Assembly: GCA_015657535.1 (NCBI GenBank)
Contig: JADHZB010000934.1
Location: 1,974 to 25,908 of the forward strand
From: Nephromyces sp. MM_2019
Taxonomy: Eukaryota; Apicomplexa; Aconoidasida; Nephromycida
Length of the DNA stretch: 23,935 bases
Direction: 5' to 3'
The translations under genes and the position numbers were made by a program. How positions within the stretch are numbered: position 1 is the first letter of the stretch; every line of letters starts with the position of its first letter. Positions 1 through 11,291 of this stretch are shown piece by piece. The notes under the pieces are model-generated. The model was given only the letters and a program-made list of their open reading frames with translations. It did not search any database and was not told the DNA's origin.

Positions 1-90
<90 letters not shown>
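1..90. repeat. (GT)45 dinucleotide microsatellite
   Basis: A perfect GT repeat fills the first 90 bases and is cut by the window edge. It lies inside the last visible intron of the minus-strand OTUD6-like gene, so the transcript reads it as (CA)n. The following 600 bases keep many short TGTGTG tracts, suggesting a degraded, formerly longer GT-rich stretch. Confidence 0.98.
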
Positions 91-91
<1 letters not shown>

Positions 92-2243
92 CTTTGATTG
101 TGTATATATTCGCTTAGTTTGTGTATGTGTGTACTTTGTGTGTATGTGTTAGAACTATGCGTGTCTTAGACTGCTGTGTGTGTTTGTTTGAAAAATCAAA
201 TTAATCAATTGAAAAGGATATCATATAGCTTAGACACATAACAAAATTACGTGTTTAATAAATTGTGTGTAGTTAGATATATTTAAAAAGAGTTTGTGTG
301 TGCACCTTTATCTTGAACTTGCTCAATCAAAAATGGGAAAAAATCATCCATATGACTTTCAATAAAATCTGCAGACATCTCTCTAAGTTGTTTGTGGGTG
401 TAAATTGTCACCATATCTTTTGTTGTGTGTGCTAATTGTAATTGATGTGCAATAGCCCTGAAATATCATAATGTTATGGTCGTGTGTGATTTATTTCTAA
501 GTGTGTATTCATGCTATACATATAATTCTATAGGTTTATCGGGCTAAAGGGTAATATGGTTATTTGCGTATTGCTGTAGGTATATCGATTTGCTCATACT
601 GTGTGTGTGCGGGTTAGTTCTTATGAGTGTATTTATTTGCGTATTATGTTCTAAGGGTGTTAAAAAATAATCTTATAATATAGTAAGTGAAGTGTACTTA
701 GGTGGCTTGAAATTTAAATTAGTGTAGTACATATTTCTGTGTACTCTTGGTTGTTATTTTAGTGGTATATACATATATAACTTGGAGTGATCAAATGTGT
801 AACTAGCTTATGATAACATATACACAAGGTAATTGTTTTAATCATATATATCGATGGGTGTTTTAGGAAAAGATGTACGTATAAATACTTATAATTATAT
901 AGTAATTCACCTAAATAAGCAATGCCCATCTCCTGTAATTGGATATAAGCGTAAATTTTCTGTCTTAAGTGATTTTTCAATGAGATGAAGCTCAAACTGT
1001 TTATCTTGTGTGTGATTACTTACTGAAAACATAGAATGGTGTATGTATAAAAATTATAAAATGTTTGATTTCTAATTTAAGTTGTATATAACTCAAGTAT
1101 GAAATTTATATGTGGGAGCATTATCAATAAAACTATATGGGAATGAATTTTTGTATAGTATAAGTTTAGACAAAATTCATATTCATATGTTATGTAATTT
1201 TCTATTGCTGTGCACTAATTTTATGTTTTACATAGGTTATGTAAAAATGTAAATATATATATATATATATATAATTATGCTGAGAAAATGAGATAATTCA
1301 ATATGTAAGCATAGTCAAAATATGTTAATTAATTTACTTGGTGTTGATTTGAGCCATTCGTTATGTTGCTGTTGCAATTTTTCTTTCATTTTTTGTTGTC
1401 TCAGCTTCTTCTTTGAGTTAATGTCAGTGTGTATGTACATAGACATTTTATCTATATAAGAGTGTATTGTAATGTGTATGTTCTTGGTGAGGTATACAAT
1501 TAGGTTAGTGAAGTAAGTATTTTTGATATCAAGACGTTTGATTTTTTAAGTTTTAAGTTTTTTGAACTTATTAAGGATATATGTCTATGTACAGACCTAT
1601 TGGCTCTTGTTTGATAGAATTGGTGGGAGGACTTGCTTGTGCTGATGTGACATCCTTATTATCCACTTTTTCAGCAAAAACTTCATTATATTGTTCTCGT
1701 AGATCGTTTTCTAGTTTTTCATACTTTTTCTCTATTTCTATCTTCTTTGACTTATTTTTGTTCAGCTCATTTTTCTTATCTTTATTTAGTTTCTATGTTA
1801 TGACAGAGGGACATTCAAATATGTGAGATATAATTAGAATACGAATCTGATTTTAAACTTTATGGGTACAGGAATGATAATTTATTTTCGATGTGTAAAT
1901 GATCATTGGAAAATATGGATTACACATTAAATGTACATAATTCAGTGTTTGTCAATAAACATCTATATATCCACTGTGAATCATAAATAGCTCTTTACTG
2001 TTGGGCCATAACTACGTTGTTTTCAAAAGAGTTAATATATTGTTTCAAATTTATGTGTAAAGAATTTCTCATTCAATCAACTGTCGAGTTTTCAAAATCT
2101 ATCAATGACTTTTTAAAATCACTATCAAATTAAAGTATAAAAAGTTATTTGTATAATGAGACTTTTACCTTTAAATTCCATTGGAAGGCCTTCTTGGACT
2201 TTCTATTAGATTGTTCAAATTCATTTGAGCAATCTTGATCCAT
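1..2243 (-). CDS. OTUD6: OTUD6-like OTU-domain deubiquitinase (3' end beyond left edge)
   Basis: Predicted cysteine deubiquitinase of the OTUD6/OTU2 family, which cleaves ubiquitin chains and in animals is linked to ribosomes and translation. Exons on the minus strand, all with GT-AG borders and matching phases: 2243-2169, 1792-1597, 1451-1338, 1022-911 and 458-306, then a donor at 305. The ATG at 2243 opens an N-terminal region rich in Lys/Glu (residues about 10-125) that looks like the family's coiled coil. Exon 4 carries the OTU start with the catalytic motif D-G-H-C (residues 160-163), followed across the intron by R-A-I-A-H-Q-L. Exon 5 continues with the conserved R-E-M-S-A-D-F-I-E-S-H and D-D-F-F-P-F-L. 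The C-terminal OTU half, with the catalytic His, is expected beyond the left edge. Odd points: a run of five A (plus T418-422) puts exon 5 one base out of frame, and its introns are long (145-452 bp). Family assignment is firm; intactness is not. Confidence 0.88.
1253..1272. repeat. (AT)10 microsatellite
   Basis: A perfect AT repeat within intron 3 (1337-1023) of the OTUD6-like gene. Confidence 0.95.
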
Positions 2244-3870
2244 TTTAGGTGAATAAGTTTTAGTTAATAGGTATAAGGAAGATTTTTAAATTTTGACTCA
2301 GCTATATTTTTCCAATTCAAATTGTGATTATTCGGGATCGTAATGTATTGGGTGAAAATGATATTAAATTCTAGGGTAGCTCATAATTAACTTAAGGCTA
2401 AATGGAAAGCATTTCGTATCTGTGTTAAAACTTCCCACCCTACTTAATGCTTGGTGATTCGTTTCAGTGAAGTTGGATAGGAAGTTAATGTTGTTGGTAT
2501 ATTATTGATTAATCCTTGATTCAGAAGTAGAGTATCGACGTTTCTATTCTTATTTTAAAAGAGCAATGAAAATCATTTTGATGAATGCTACAGTTTAAGG
2601 GCAAAAAAAGAAGTGTAGGGAGAACTTCACAAATGTGTATTCATCCTCAAGCTCTTTTTCATTCTTAACTCTAAATATGTGTATTTCTAGTTGATCATTT
2701 GAGAACTATTGTTAATTGGGATGAAGTCTTATGCTCAGCCCAGGGCCTAATATTTCTTTTTCTTCTGGGTGTTTACGGCCCTCAGTCATAAATGATATTA
2801 CAGGGAGGGTTAGTTTTACTTTCAGATTGATTTGACTTCACTAGCTAAACTGGGGTAGCTACGAATTTCTAGCCTCAGCAAAAACACATATGAGTATTAC
2901 AGACATGAAAAAAATTATTGATTTACGAAGATTTGTGGAGATTATCATTTAGGCAATTATCATTCACGAGTGTTTAATGAAATGACTCCTATATCTGTAC
3001 AGGCATTGTTGAAAAAAATGGGTGCTTACTATCAGCTTATAATATCTATAGGTAGTTATAGTATCAAGACCAAATCTTATTGCTAGAGAAACAAGGCTTA
3101 ATGATCTCAGGGTAAATATGTATTCTCCTTTTTAACAGTTCAAATTTTAATGGATTCGAATGAAAAAAAAACTAAGTAAAAAGTATTCTTGAAGAAATCT
3201 GGGTATATCTATTAATTTAGGCTACATATCATTGTTAATCCTTTAGAGTATTTTTTATTTTTGAAAGTTAACAATGCTTTTAGTAGGTCTTTTGAATTAT
3301 TATTGTTATTCCATAGCAGTATTTTAGATGCTGTTCACTTTAAATCTTTAATTGCTATTTTTCGAGGCACATACCAACAATGAACTAAATAAAGTTTGTT
3401 AAACTTTAAGCATTCTACCATTGAACAACTATTGTAAAATTTCTATACATCAAATTTCTCTATTACCGAAATAACCGACTTTCTAAATCAATTTTCTCGA
3501 AACATTTGTCTAATAGATTTTGCCATAGCTTTAGAACCTCATCTTTACATTTACTTAAATTTTTTCTTTTATGAATTTTAAATCCTACATTATATAAATT
3601 TAGCTAGTATATATTTTTATTCATCTTTCAAAAAAGATGTTCCTAGGTGAAGATTCTGTTCAAGAGCGAGTTTTTATGTTTTTAGTGTAGATTTGATTTA
3701 AACATTTGCGTCGTTTGTAACATTTAACTACACTGTTATTTTAATCTGGACGAAGATGTCCTTCCAATGTCGTTAGATATTAATATTTGAGTTACCTAAA
3801 AATGGTTTACAAGGCATAAGACCTCTGGCTGTTACTATTTTCTAAAGGAGTATGTTCATCCTGACAAATG
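2244..3870. other. 1.6-kb stretch without a supported gene
   Basis: AT-rich DNA upstream of the OTUD6-like start. It should include that gene's promoter. Two short open stretches (plus about 2921-3086 and minus 2705-2595) read like protein but have no recognisable family, start codon or partner exons, so no gene is called. Confidence 0.6.
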
Positions 3871-3900
3871 ATGAAGATAAATGAAGATAAATGAAGATAA
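3871..3900. repeat. Tandem repeat, 10-bp unit x3
   Basis: Three perfect head-to-tail copies of atgaagataa. It lies 80 bp beyond the end of the decayed retroelement coding region. Confidence 0.95.
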
Positions 3901-3979
3901 GCGAATTAAATATATTAAATATAATACTCCGGTGCTATTAAAAGAATGATACTTAAAAAATTAAAACCAAAAGTATAAT

Positions 3980-5340
3980 TTAATAAAAAGATTTAGGTAT
4001 CAGCGGCCGAGTGATAAAATCGGCTGGGTTAAGGTTTCCCGGAATAAAATGCAAAGAGAAAGAAAATGAAGAATGAAATTTGAGAAAATACAATTTCAAA
4101 AGTAGTCGACCAATCGTTTTGAAGGAAATAAAATCATTTATAGTAGGAGTCATAAGATCGTGAATCAGCTTAAGCGGTAAGGAATTAGTAAAAACTAGAA
4201 TACTTGAAGACACGTAATTGAATTTCGAAAAACGATTAAGAAAATGTACAAGGCCTGAGAGTTGGCGTCTAATTTGATGATAACATCTCCAAGGATGTTC
4301 TTTTGAAAATAAACGTGATAACACTAAGCCTATACCAATGCTGTGAATTTCTATTGCGCCCCAGCCAATGGTAAAGGCGTCGTAGCACCAACACAAACAA
4401 GGGAGGTTTTTAGCGCAGTTCTTCCCACAATGGAAGTGCGTTAAGTTGGTCAATAATATCTAAAACATCATTACTTCCCAAGATTAGCGATTTAATTCCT
4501 AAATTGTAGGGATCAAAAGTTCCGTAATAAAAATAATTACCTAAAAGAATTTGTTTGGATAATTTAATATCGCAAATAGAAAGAGCGCTGATAAGAGAGC
4601 GTACTGGATGTATATAATTATCGGTTACATGAAACCCTAAAATCACAGATTTCCTATAACTAGATTTATCATAGTTAGGAGTGAGTTCTAAACTAACAAT
4701 ACGTTGAATCATTACATCAAGAGAAAAAGGTTCAAGAGAGCAAATAAAAATATAATCTTGATAATTAATAGCAATTGAATCCTTAGAATGCGTATTATAT
4801 TCTAAAATTTTAGCATTCATGTATCTAGCAAAATATGTGGGGCTGTTTATAAGGCCTTGAGACCCTTTAGTATAGGAGAACCATTCACCGTACACATAAT
4901 AAGAAAAACAGGGAGTTACAAAAGGGTCGATGATCAGATGATAGAAGCCATCTTTTGAATCAATTTTTGCACGATACGGGTAGTAAGACATAAGTTGTAA
5001 CAATGACTTAATAGGGGGGTTATGACAAGTAACTAAAGAACAATATGAGTTGAGAGCTCTGAAGTCTCCGACTACACGTAAACTTCCATCAGGTTAAGGG
5101 ACCGTAAAATGAGGTGTGGAAAACCTCACTTCATTTCGGGCAATTCTCTAAGATTGCCCTAAGGCTAGTCTTCTGTCATTCCAAAGCATGAGTTTATTCT
5201 TTGCCTTATTTGAAAGTTTATTATATCTGAAAATAGAAAAAGATTGGCTTCTAACAGACATTCGGTTAGAAATCCGGAAGGCCAGGTCCAATTGTATTGG
5301 GACACTAGGCGGTATCAATGTCAGAACAGAAAGAAAGTTT
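3980..5340 (-). pseudogene. Decayed Ty3/gypsy-like reverse transcriptase-RNase H
   Basis: Remnant of an LTR-type retrotransposon polyprotein. Reading on the minus strand from about 5340: an N-terminal RT region; the classic P-D-G-S-L-R-V-V-G-D-F-R-A-L-N block just after 5094; the K-I-D-S-K-D-G-F palm motif (first catalytic Asp intact, near 4970); then the L-G-F-H-V block. In a second frame an RNase H region ends with H-F-I-P-G-N-L-N-P-A-D-F near 4000. It is inactive: in-frame TAG at 5150-5148 and TAA at 5096-5094, a frame change in the 4410-4453 overlap, the YxDD box reads Y-Q-D-Y (4763-4752), and the RNase H T-D-[NS] position reads T-N-S. No integrase, protease or LTRs were recognised. A short open stretch at about 5540-5640 (minus) may be more of it. 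Ty3/gypsy is favoured over other LTR classes by the block order, but not proven. Confidence 0.88.
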
Positions 5341-6285
5341 TAAAGGGGGTGAAAAAGCAATTAAAAGTTAAAATCATTCTTTTAATGAGATCTTTTTCTG
5401 GACTTTTATTCATAAAGTCCTAAAATAGTCCAGTTTGGTTCTGAAGCCGTCCATATAAGCCTTGAATGTTCTGAAATTTAACGTTTACCATCAAAGGAAT
5501 ATAGAGAAGTGATTTTTTTCACACTCAAATGCTTCATTAGGAAAGGAAATAATTCTGTTTAGGTGCAATTAACAATCCTATTACTTCGTCTGCTAAATTT
5601 ATGCACTTGTGCTTAGCTCTAAAAAGTGTTCATACCAAGCATATTGAAATGAATTTGATCCGAATTCATAGATCACTTATGTGTACTTAGTCACTTACTT
5701 AGATTTCTAATAATGAAGCTTGGTAGATTATTTCGTTTGTGATTGTCAACTAATATGAAATAAAGATTAATTTAGCTTACTTGCACTCATGAAATTAATA
5801 TTAGAATGAACACAGACTTTCAATTGTGCCCCATAAGCATTAATTGGGATTTTTGATGCTATATATTTGATACAAACCTGAAGAAACATCGAACTTGAGC
5901 AGAAACATAAAAGACTGTGCTATGATATAGAGAATAGAGTGTTTTAAAACAATCAATTAGTGTAAAAATACTCTATTACCATAAATATTCAATCTCAAGA
6001 CAGCAATAGGTGGTAAAGACTACTTCGCTGCTTAGCAATAGTCAAGACAAATTTCATTTTAGAGAAATGAGGAATATATAAAGCTCCGCAATCATGCAAC
6101 AACTCATTTGCCTATTACAAGCTTGAGATAAAAGAATTAAAAATCAATAATATTGATATTCGTTTTGTCTTAAATTGGATTCAAAAAAAATTCTATACTA
6201 TAAAACGAATTTCTATAAAGCATGAATTATAACTATAACTACACGGTGAAAAAACTTTAAATGAACTTAATATTTAAAAGTAAGA
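5341..6285. other. Intergenic, possible further retroelement debris
   Basis: AT-rich stretch between the retroelement remnant and the 3' end of the membrane-protein gene. It holds a 30-codon open stretch on the minus strand (about 5640-5540) that could be degraded retroelement sequence. Nothing else recognisable. Confidence 0.5.
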
Positions 6286-7568
6286 TTAGCATTTGCAGCA
6301 AGTCTCGCAGTGTTTAAACATTTGGAAGAATCTTGTAGCCATACAAAACCATGAATACTTAACATAAGCCCAAACACAAGCTGCGTAGAAAAAGGACATA
6401 GTGAAAAATTTGCCATTCATAGCAGCAGTCATCATAGGAAACACTTTTTTGGTTGCTTCAAACAAGAAATACCCCCTGAATACTGCAACAAAGGCAGCAA
6501 CTATCATGAAATATTGAGTGGTTGAGCTGAATTTAGTTTTATAGGTAATCATGCCTGAAAATAGGTATTGAAAGTTCCATTAAGAACATGTTTAAGTTTT
6601 TGAGACTGACTTTATAACATTTGTAAGTTTAATAATTATATATTACACTTGTAAATTAAATTTATATTTTATAAAATCATCACTAACCCATCGTGGTGGT
6701 GAAAAACGTTTGAAAATATGTGCAAAATGCAGACATTGTTTTTTGTTGTGTGAACATAGGTGAGCTCGAAAACATCCCAAAAAAGAAAGATTTATTCTCA
6801 GATGGGAAAAAGAATTGTGCCATAATTAAAAAGGCCATAGTTGCCCAAACTTCAGCTACATAAAACTTGTAAAACATTGGATTTGGGTGATACTCCTTTT
6901 TACATAACATTGAGCTCATGTATTTCGATGCAGCCATTGCAACAGCGAAAAATGCTACTGTATAGGCAGACAATTTAAAGTTCGTTGGGCACTTCATGGC
7001 ACTTACGACTGCAATGTATATATAGCAAAAAATATAGAAATTTGTCATTTTTACTGAGAAATCAGCCTTGTAAATAAATCATTTGCAACATCAAGCTTCT
7101 ATTTTAGTGTTTCAAAATTCCCAGACTCTGGATTTTGTAATAGCTACTGAAAGCTTAAATAATGGAATAAATCCATAGATTTTTCCAAGTTAATTCTAAT
7201 AAAAAAAATTTATAAGTACATCAAGCTACACTTATAATCTCAATTAAAAGGAATACACTTCTGCTAAGAATATGGGATAGATTTCATCTCAAAGACTTTT
7301 TCATTTTCTTTTTATCAAAATGATGATATAAAATCAAAAGTAGCCTATAATTCCAAGTTACTTAGATCTTAACGACACCTATTGCTACCAAACGCTTTAT
7401 TTCTACTCAATATAAATTCAAAAGCTGATAATTCACATGAAATAAGTATTTCTAACCAATTCCTGCAAAAACGAATGCAATTTTTCCATAGCATCTCATA
7501 GTACTCCACTTGTTAGAGGCTTTATCCTTACCCTGAGCTGTAGTAGCTGCTTTCGTTTTGGTATTCAT
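6286..7568 (-). CDS. Small multi-pass membrane protein, unknown function
   Basis: Three exons (7568-7457, 7008-6688, 6554-6286) join with consistent phase-1 GT-AG introns to give 233 aa. The ATG at 7568 precedes a short Lys/Thr-rich cytosolic-looking N-terminus. Hydrophobic segments lie at about residues 28-44, 50-68, 87-105, 159-176 and 194-215, giving roughly five membrane spans. The first span is created by the exon 1-2 junction, which supports the splice model. The protein is unusually rich in Met, Phe and Ala and ends in a cysteine cluster (C-E-T-C-C-K-C, residues 227-233) that could be acylated. No signal peptide is evident. I do not recognise the family. Size and topology recall TMEM33/Pom33-type ER proteins, but no diagnostic motif supports this. 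It shares a divergent promoter region with the alveolin gene. Confidence 0.75.
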
Positions 7569-8656
7569 TATTTAAGCGAATTTTTACGACTTATATTATA
7601 GATTAGCCTAGAGCCTTTTTTTATTATAAAAATTTTTAAATAAGGGAAATTAAAATTCAATTATTTCATTAAAAGAAATGGAAAATTAAGAGAATTTTAT
7701 TCAAATAAAAAGTGGAAAAGAAATTTATAATTTTATCCGAAGTATATAAAAGTTTTCAATTTGAAATTTCTCAGGCGAATTCATCAAGCTTCAAATCAAC
7801 CTAATTTTGTTAGAGTTATTTAGAAATTTTTTTAATGACACTATTATGTGAATTTATATTGTGAGGCATTATAGGTGTAAAATAAAGTTTAAAAATTTTC
7901 TAATCAACTTGAGCTAAGTAACCTATAACCTAAAGTAAATTGCTTTAAATTAGTAAGTGTTGAAAGTTTCTTAAACTCTCAACTTTCCTCTATCTTCAAC
8001 CAACACTAGTGTACTTCGAGTTATACTATACTCCTTGTGATAGGTCAATGATCTAGTCTTAATTGATTTTGCAAATTTTCTAAAATTTTTATATCTTATA
8101 GTATTTATAATTTTTCGGTTGCAATTTATAATACTACTTGTTTTTATATTTAACTGTAGATTAATTCAAAATGAGTCAAAATTTTCCTATAATTTTCAAA
8201 TACAAAATCATTGTGTAATTTTATAAATTTAATTGAAACTAGGTATTACTTTTAATTTCAGTGAGCTTTCAGAGATAAATTATGGAAAAAAATTCATATC
8301 TAATTAAATTTTCTGAAATTATTATAAGAATTATGCTATTTATCCTTTGTATTGAAGGTTACTTAAATAATTGAAATTCATTACTTTTTGTAGATTATGA
8401 ATATTTACATAATTAATTTTTTAGTGTTTCATTAGCCATATTTAATTATTAGTGTTTTAGTCACAATTTAGGCAACGTTAGTAGCTTTCAGTTAATAAAC
8501 TTTTTCGAAATTCAGGTTGAAACCCAAATGAATTTCTAAGATTATTTTAGTATTTATTTCCAAGGCCATAGTCACTTATGTTTATGATATCATCATCAAT
8601 TAAGAGATTTATATAGTTAAAACAAAAATTTTATAGGCAATTTGTAGCTAAAATCC
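7569..8656. promoter_or_regulatory. Divergent intergenic promoter region
   Basis: About 1.1 kb of very AT-rich DNA between the starts of the minus-strand membrane-protein gene and the plus-strand alveolin gene. It must hold both promoters and 5' UTRs. No open frame of note. I could not identify a specific transcription-factor motif with confidence. Confidence 0.6.
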
Positions 8657-10578
8657 ATGGAAGAAAACCCAGGATTTTTCGGTGGGTGTTCACCCTGTAG
8701 CCAATGTTGCGATGGCAAAGATAATTCTCGTTTGAATGTGAAAGTTCAAGCTGATCAACCCGTAGTGAGTGTTCCTGTATATCAAGATGTACTAAGGAGA
8801 GATAAATTTGTTGAAGTTCCACACGTTGCCGTTCAAGATACTTTGGTTCCTAAAGTTTACACTCAAGAAACTATACATGATGTTCCACAAGCAGATATAT
8901 CTTATGCCCATATTCCAGTCGATGTCGAGTCTTACAAATATGTTGATAAGGATGTTGATGTTTCCGTGCCTATGGGGTATGCACCTAAATTCGTTCCTAC
9001 TTGGGATATTCGACAAGTGCCAAAACCAGTACCCAAATATGAAGGAGAGCAAAAGATAATCGAGGTCGATGTCCCTGTACTCAAGTATCAGAATAAGTAT
9101 GTGGATAAGGAAGTAGTTGTTGAAGTTAAGGAGAAAATAGTGCCTAAGATTACAGAAGTAGAAAAGCCTGTAGAAGTTGTTAAATACGAATGGAAGGAGG
9201 AAGTAAAAGATGTACCCGTTTATAAATATGTACCAAAATTCGATGTTGAGCTAGAATGCCCACCTCCTCTAATAGTTCCTTATCCTGAAAATAAAGTTGT
9301 AAAGGTTCCACCAATTGAAGATAAGAGTAACTTCAATTGCTATAGTTTCTGCAACCAGTTTGGCTTTGACTGTTGCGCTCCTGATCAAGCGGCTAGAGCA
9401 TCAAATGAAATTTCACAACAGCAAATGGAAGGTCAATTCGGTGAGATTATTGTTCAACTATTTCTAACTTTAATTAAATAGATGAGAAAAAAAGTGGAAA
9501 CAAAATTACAATGTAATAGGATTTGTTCAAATAAATTTAATATTTTATTAATCTACAGGTATAAATGATTTAAATACGCAGTACGATTATAAAAATTTTG
9601 GAGTGCAAGAAGGAATGCCATTGTACCCACTGAAATCACCTCAAGTAAGGTTCATATTTGATGGATAAGAAAAGATGTGTTTTATCCCACAAATTACTTT
9701 TCAGTATGATCCAGCCACTCATGTACCTGAGATGTATGGAGGAGAAATGGGAAATAAGTCCCAAAAGAAAGATAGTTGGTTTTGCTGGCCATTTTGTAAA
9801 GAAACTCCATGTTTACCGGAAGAGGAAGCCCCTTATCCCGGTTATCCCAAAGATATGCCTAAGGACTTCGCTGACTATTTCAAGGCCAAGCAGGAAGAGG
9901 CAGCACAAATGCAATATAATGCAAGTGAAAAGCCTACAAGTAATTTTGCTCTAAAACTGTGTTACCAACAAATATACATATAAATCACTATAAATTTGTA
10001 TTCTCATCCTAATTTTTATGTCTATTTTTTAGTGAGTTTTGAACAACCTACCCCTATACCTTCGGAACTTGAACCAAAAGTTGAGTATAAGGGTTCTGTA
10101 AAGAAGCCATCAGTTTTTGGAGGGACCTTAGATCCAATTACATTCAAGTTACATGCTATTGAAGTACATCAGTTCATAGCTCTACCAGATATAGAGACAC
10201 CTCAGTTTGTACAAACTTTACCTGAGTTAGATGTTTCGAAGCGATCTGAGTTGGAGTCACTTTTTGGGCCAGTACCAGAAGGATGGGCAGATCCAGGTAG
10301 TCATAAGATTATGATCATAATGAAATAATTGTTTTATATTTATGATTATCCTTGATCTTCCTGATCATCTTTAAGTCGAAAGGATATTCGAAAAATTGAT
10401 TCTTTATTAATTCTTTATTTCATTTAAATTTTTTTTAGGAGTCACTGGTATGCCTGCTCCAATTATGTGTGATATTTTGCAAGGAAGCTATCAAATGAGA
10501 GGAAAATTTCATTCAATAGATGGGAGTGAGGGTACAGTAGAAAATAATTCAGCTATTCCACTCGAACAAAATTCATAA
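8657..10578 (+). CDS. Alveolin / inner membrane complex (IMC1-family) protein
   Basis: Structural protein of the subpellicular network that lines the alveolar sacs and gives alveolate cells shape and tensile strength. Five exons: 8657-9440, 9559-9644, 9705-9939, 10033-10296, 10439-10578, with consistent phases and GT-AG borders, encode 502 aa. Residues about 28-222 form the alveolin core: low-complexity repeats rich in Val, Pro, Lys and Glu such as K-Y-V-D-K-E-V-V-V-E-V and V-D-V-P-V-L-K-Y. The N-terminus has M-E-E-N-P-G-F-F-G-G and then Cys 11, 14, 17 and 18, likely palmitoylation sites for anchoring to the inner membrane complex. Two further cysteine clusters follow (228/232/239/240 and 317/321/326). 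The C-terminal 130 residues are a non-repetitive conserved-looking tail. The ATG is the first in the open frame. Which of the several IMC1/ALV paralogues it is cannot be settled by eye. Confidence 0.95.
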
Positions 10579-11291
10579 ATAAGGGTAATGTTTATCCCTT
10601 ATCCCACATCATAAGTGTACATTTATAAAAGTTTTTAAAACTTTAGTCGGTCTTTATGTGTAACTGGCATAAGTGCTAACTTACAGCTTTTGTGGTGTTA
10701 GAGAGCTCTATTATTGAAATTTTTTCACCAAGTGTTACTTTGCTCTATTGCTAACCTGTTGTCCTGAATTCAAGCTTAGTAACACTATCTCGCTATCAGA
10801 TATTTAAACAAGAGCATTTATCCTATTTTATTTCTGCTAAACCCTAAGGAGCCTAGTGCTATCAAATTCATAAAATTGATATAATGCTTTTATATTAGTG
10901 AATCAGTATTAGATTTAAAATTCAATTTAAAAAATAGCTATTTTTAATTTTTTTGCCAGCAAAATTATAAAAATTTCTAATTTTTGTGAAACAAAACCTA
11001 ACTTCATTTGCATGAAACTTGATATTGGTTAATAGATACAAAATCTAGCTAGTTCTAGTTAAAGGATTGTATGGAAACGATGACTACAAATTGACGGCTT
11101 CTCATTATGTGAAATAGGAAATAGCTTTAGAATCACAAATTAATATGAAATCCTGAGAAATTAAATTGGCAAAAGTCAGAAGTCACTTTTTTCTAAGATA
11201 AAAGAGTGTATTGACACGACAATTTCTAGCTTTATTAGGTTCAGCTTGAATTTATTTATCAATTAAAATAAGTAATTGGTCAAATCAAACA
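10579..11291. other. Intergenic region downstream of the alveolin gene
   Basis: Holds the alveolin 3' UTR and the presumed promoter of the next gene. No exon could be supported, though an upstream exon of the next gene could hide here. Confidence 0.5.

Noticed and set aside
759..995. 78-codon minus-strand frame
   Set aside because: Mostly intron; it overlaps out of frame with the real OTU exon 1022-911.
1581..1826. 81-codon open frame on the plus strand rich in Ser and Phe
   Set aside because: It is the antisense shadow of the Lys/Glu-rich exon 2 of the OTUD6-like gene.
2595..2705. Minus-strand 36-codon open stretch with acceptor-like border (V-K-N-E-K-E-L-E-D-E-Y)
   Set aside because: Protein-like, but no partner exon with matching phase, no start and no family.
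2921..3086. Plus-strand open stretch of about 55 codons (K-I-C-G-D-Y-H-L-G-N-Y-H)
   Set aside because: Considered as an integrase zinc-finger remnant, but the His/Cys spacing does not fit and stops flank it.
8792..9059. Overlapping open frames on both strands inside the alveolin core
   Set aside because: Shadows of the repetitive alveolin exon 1.
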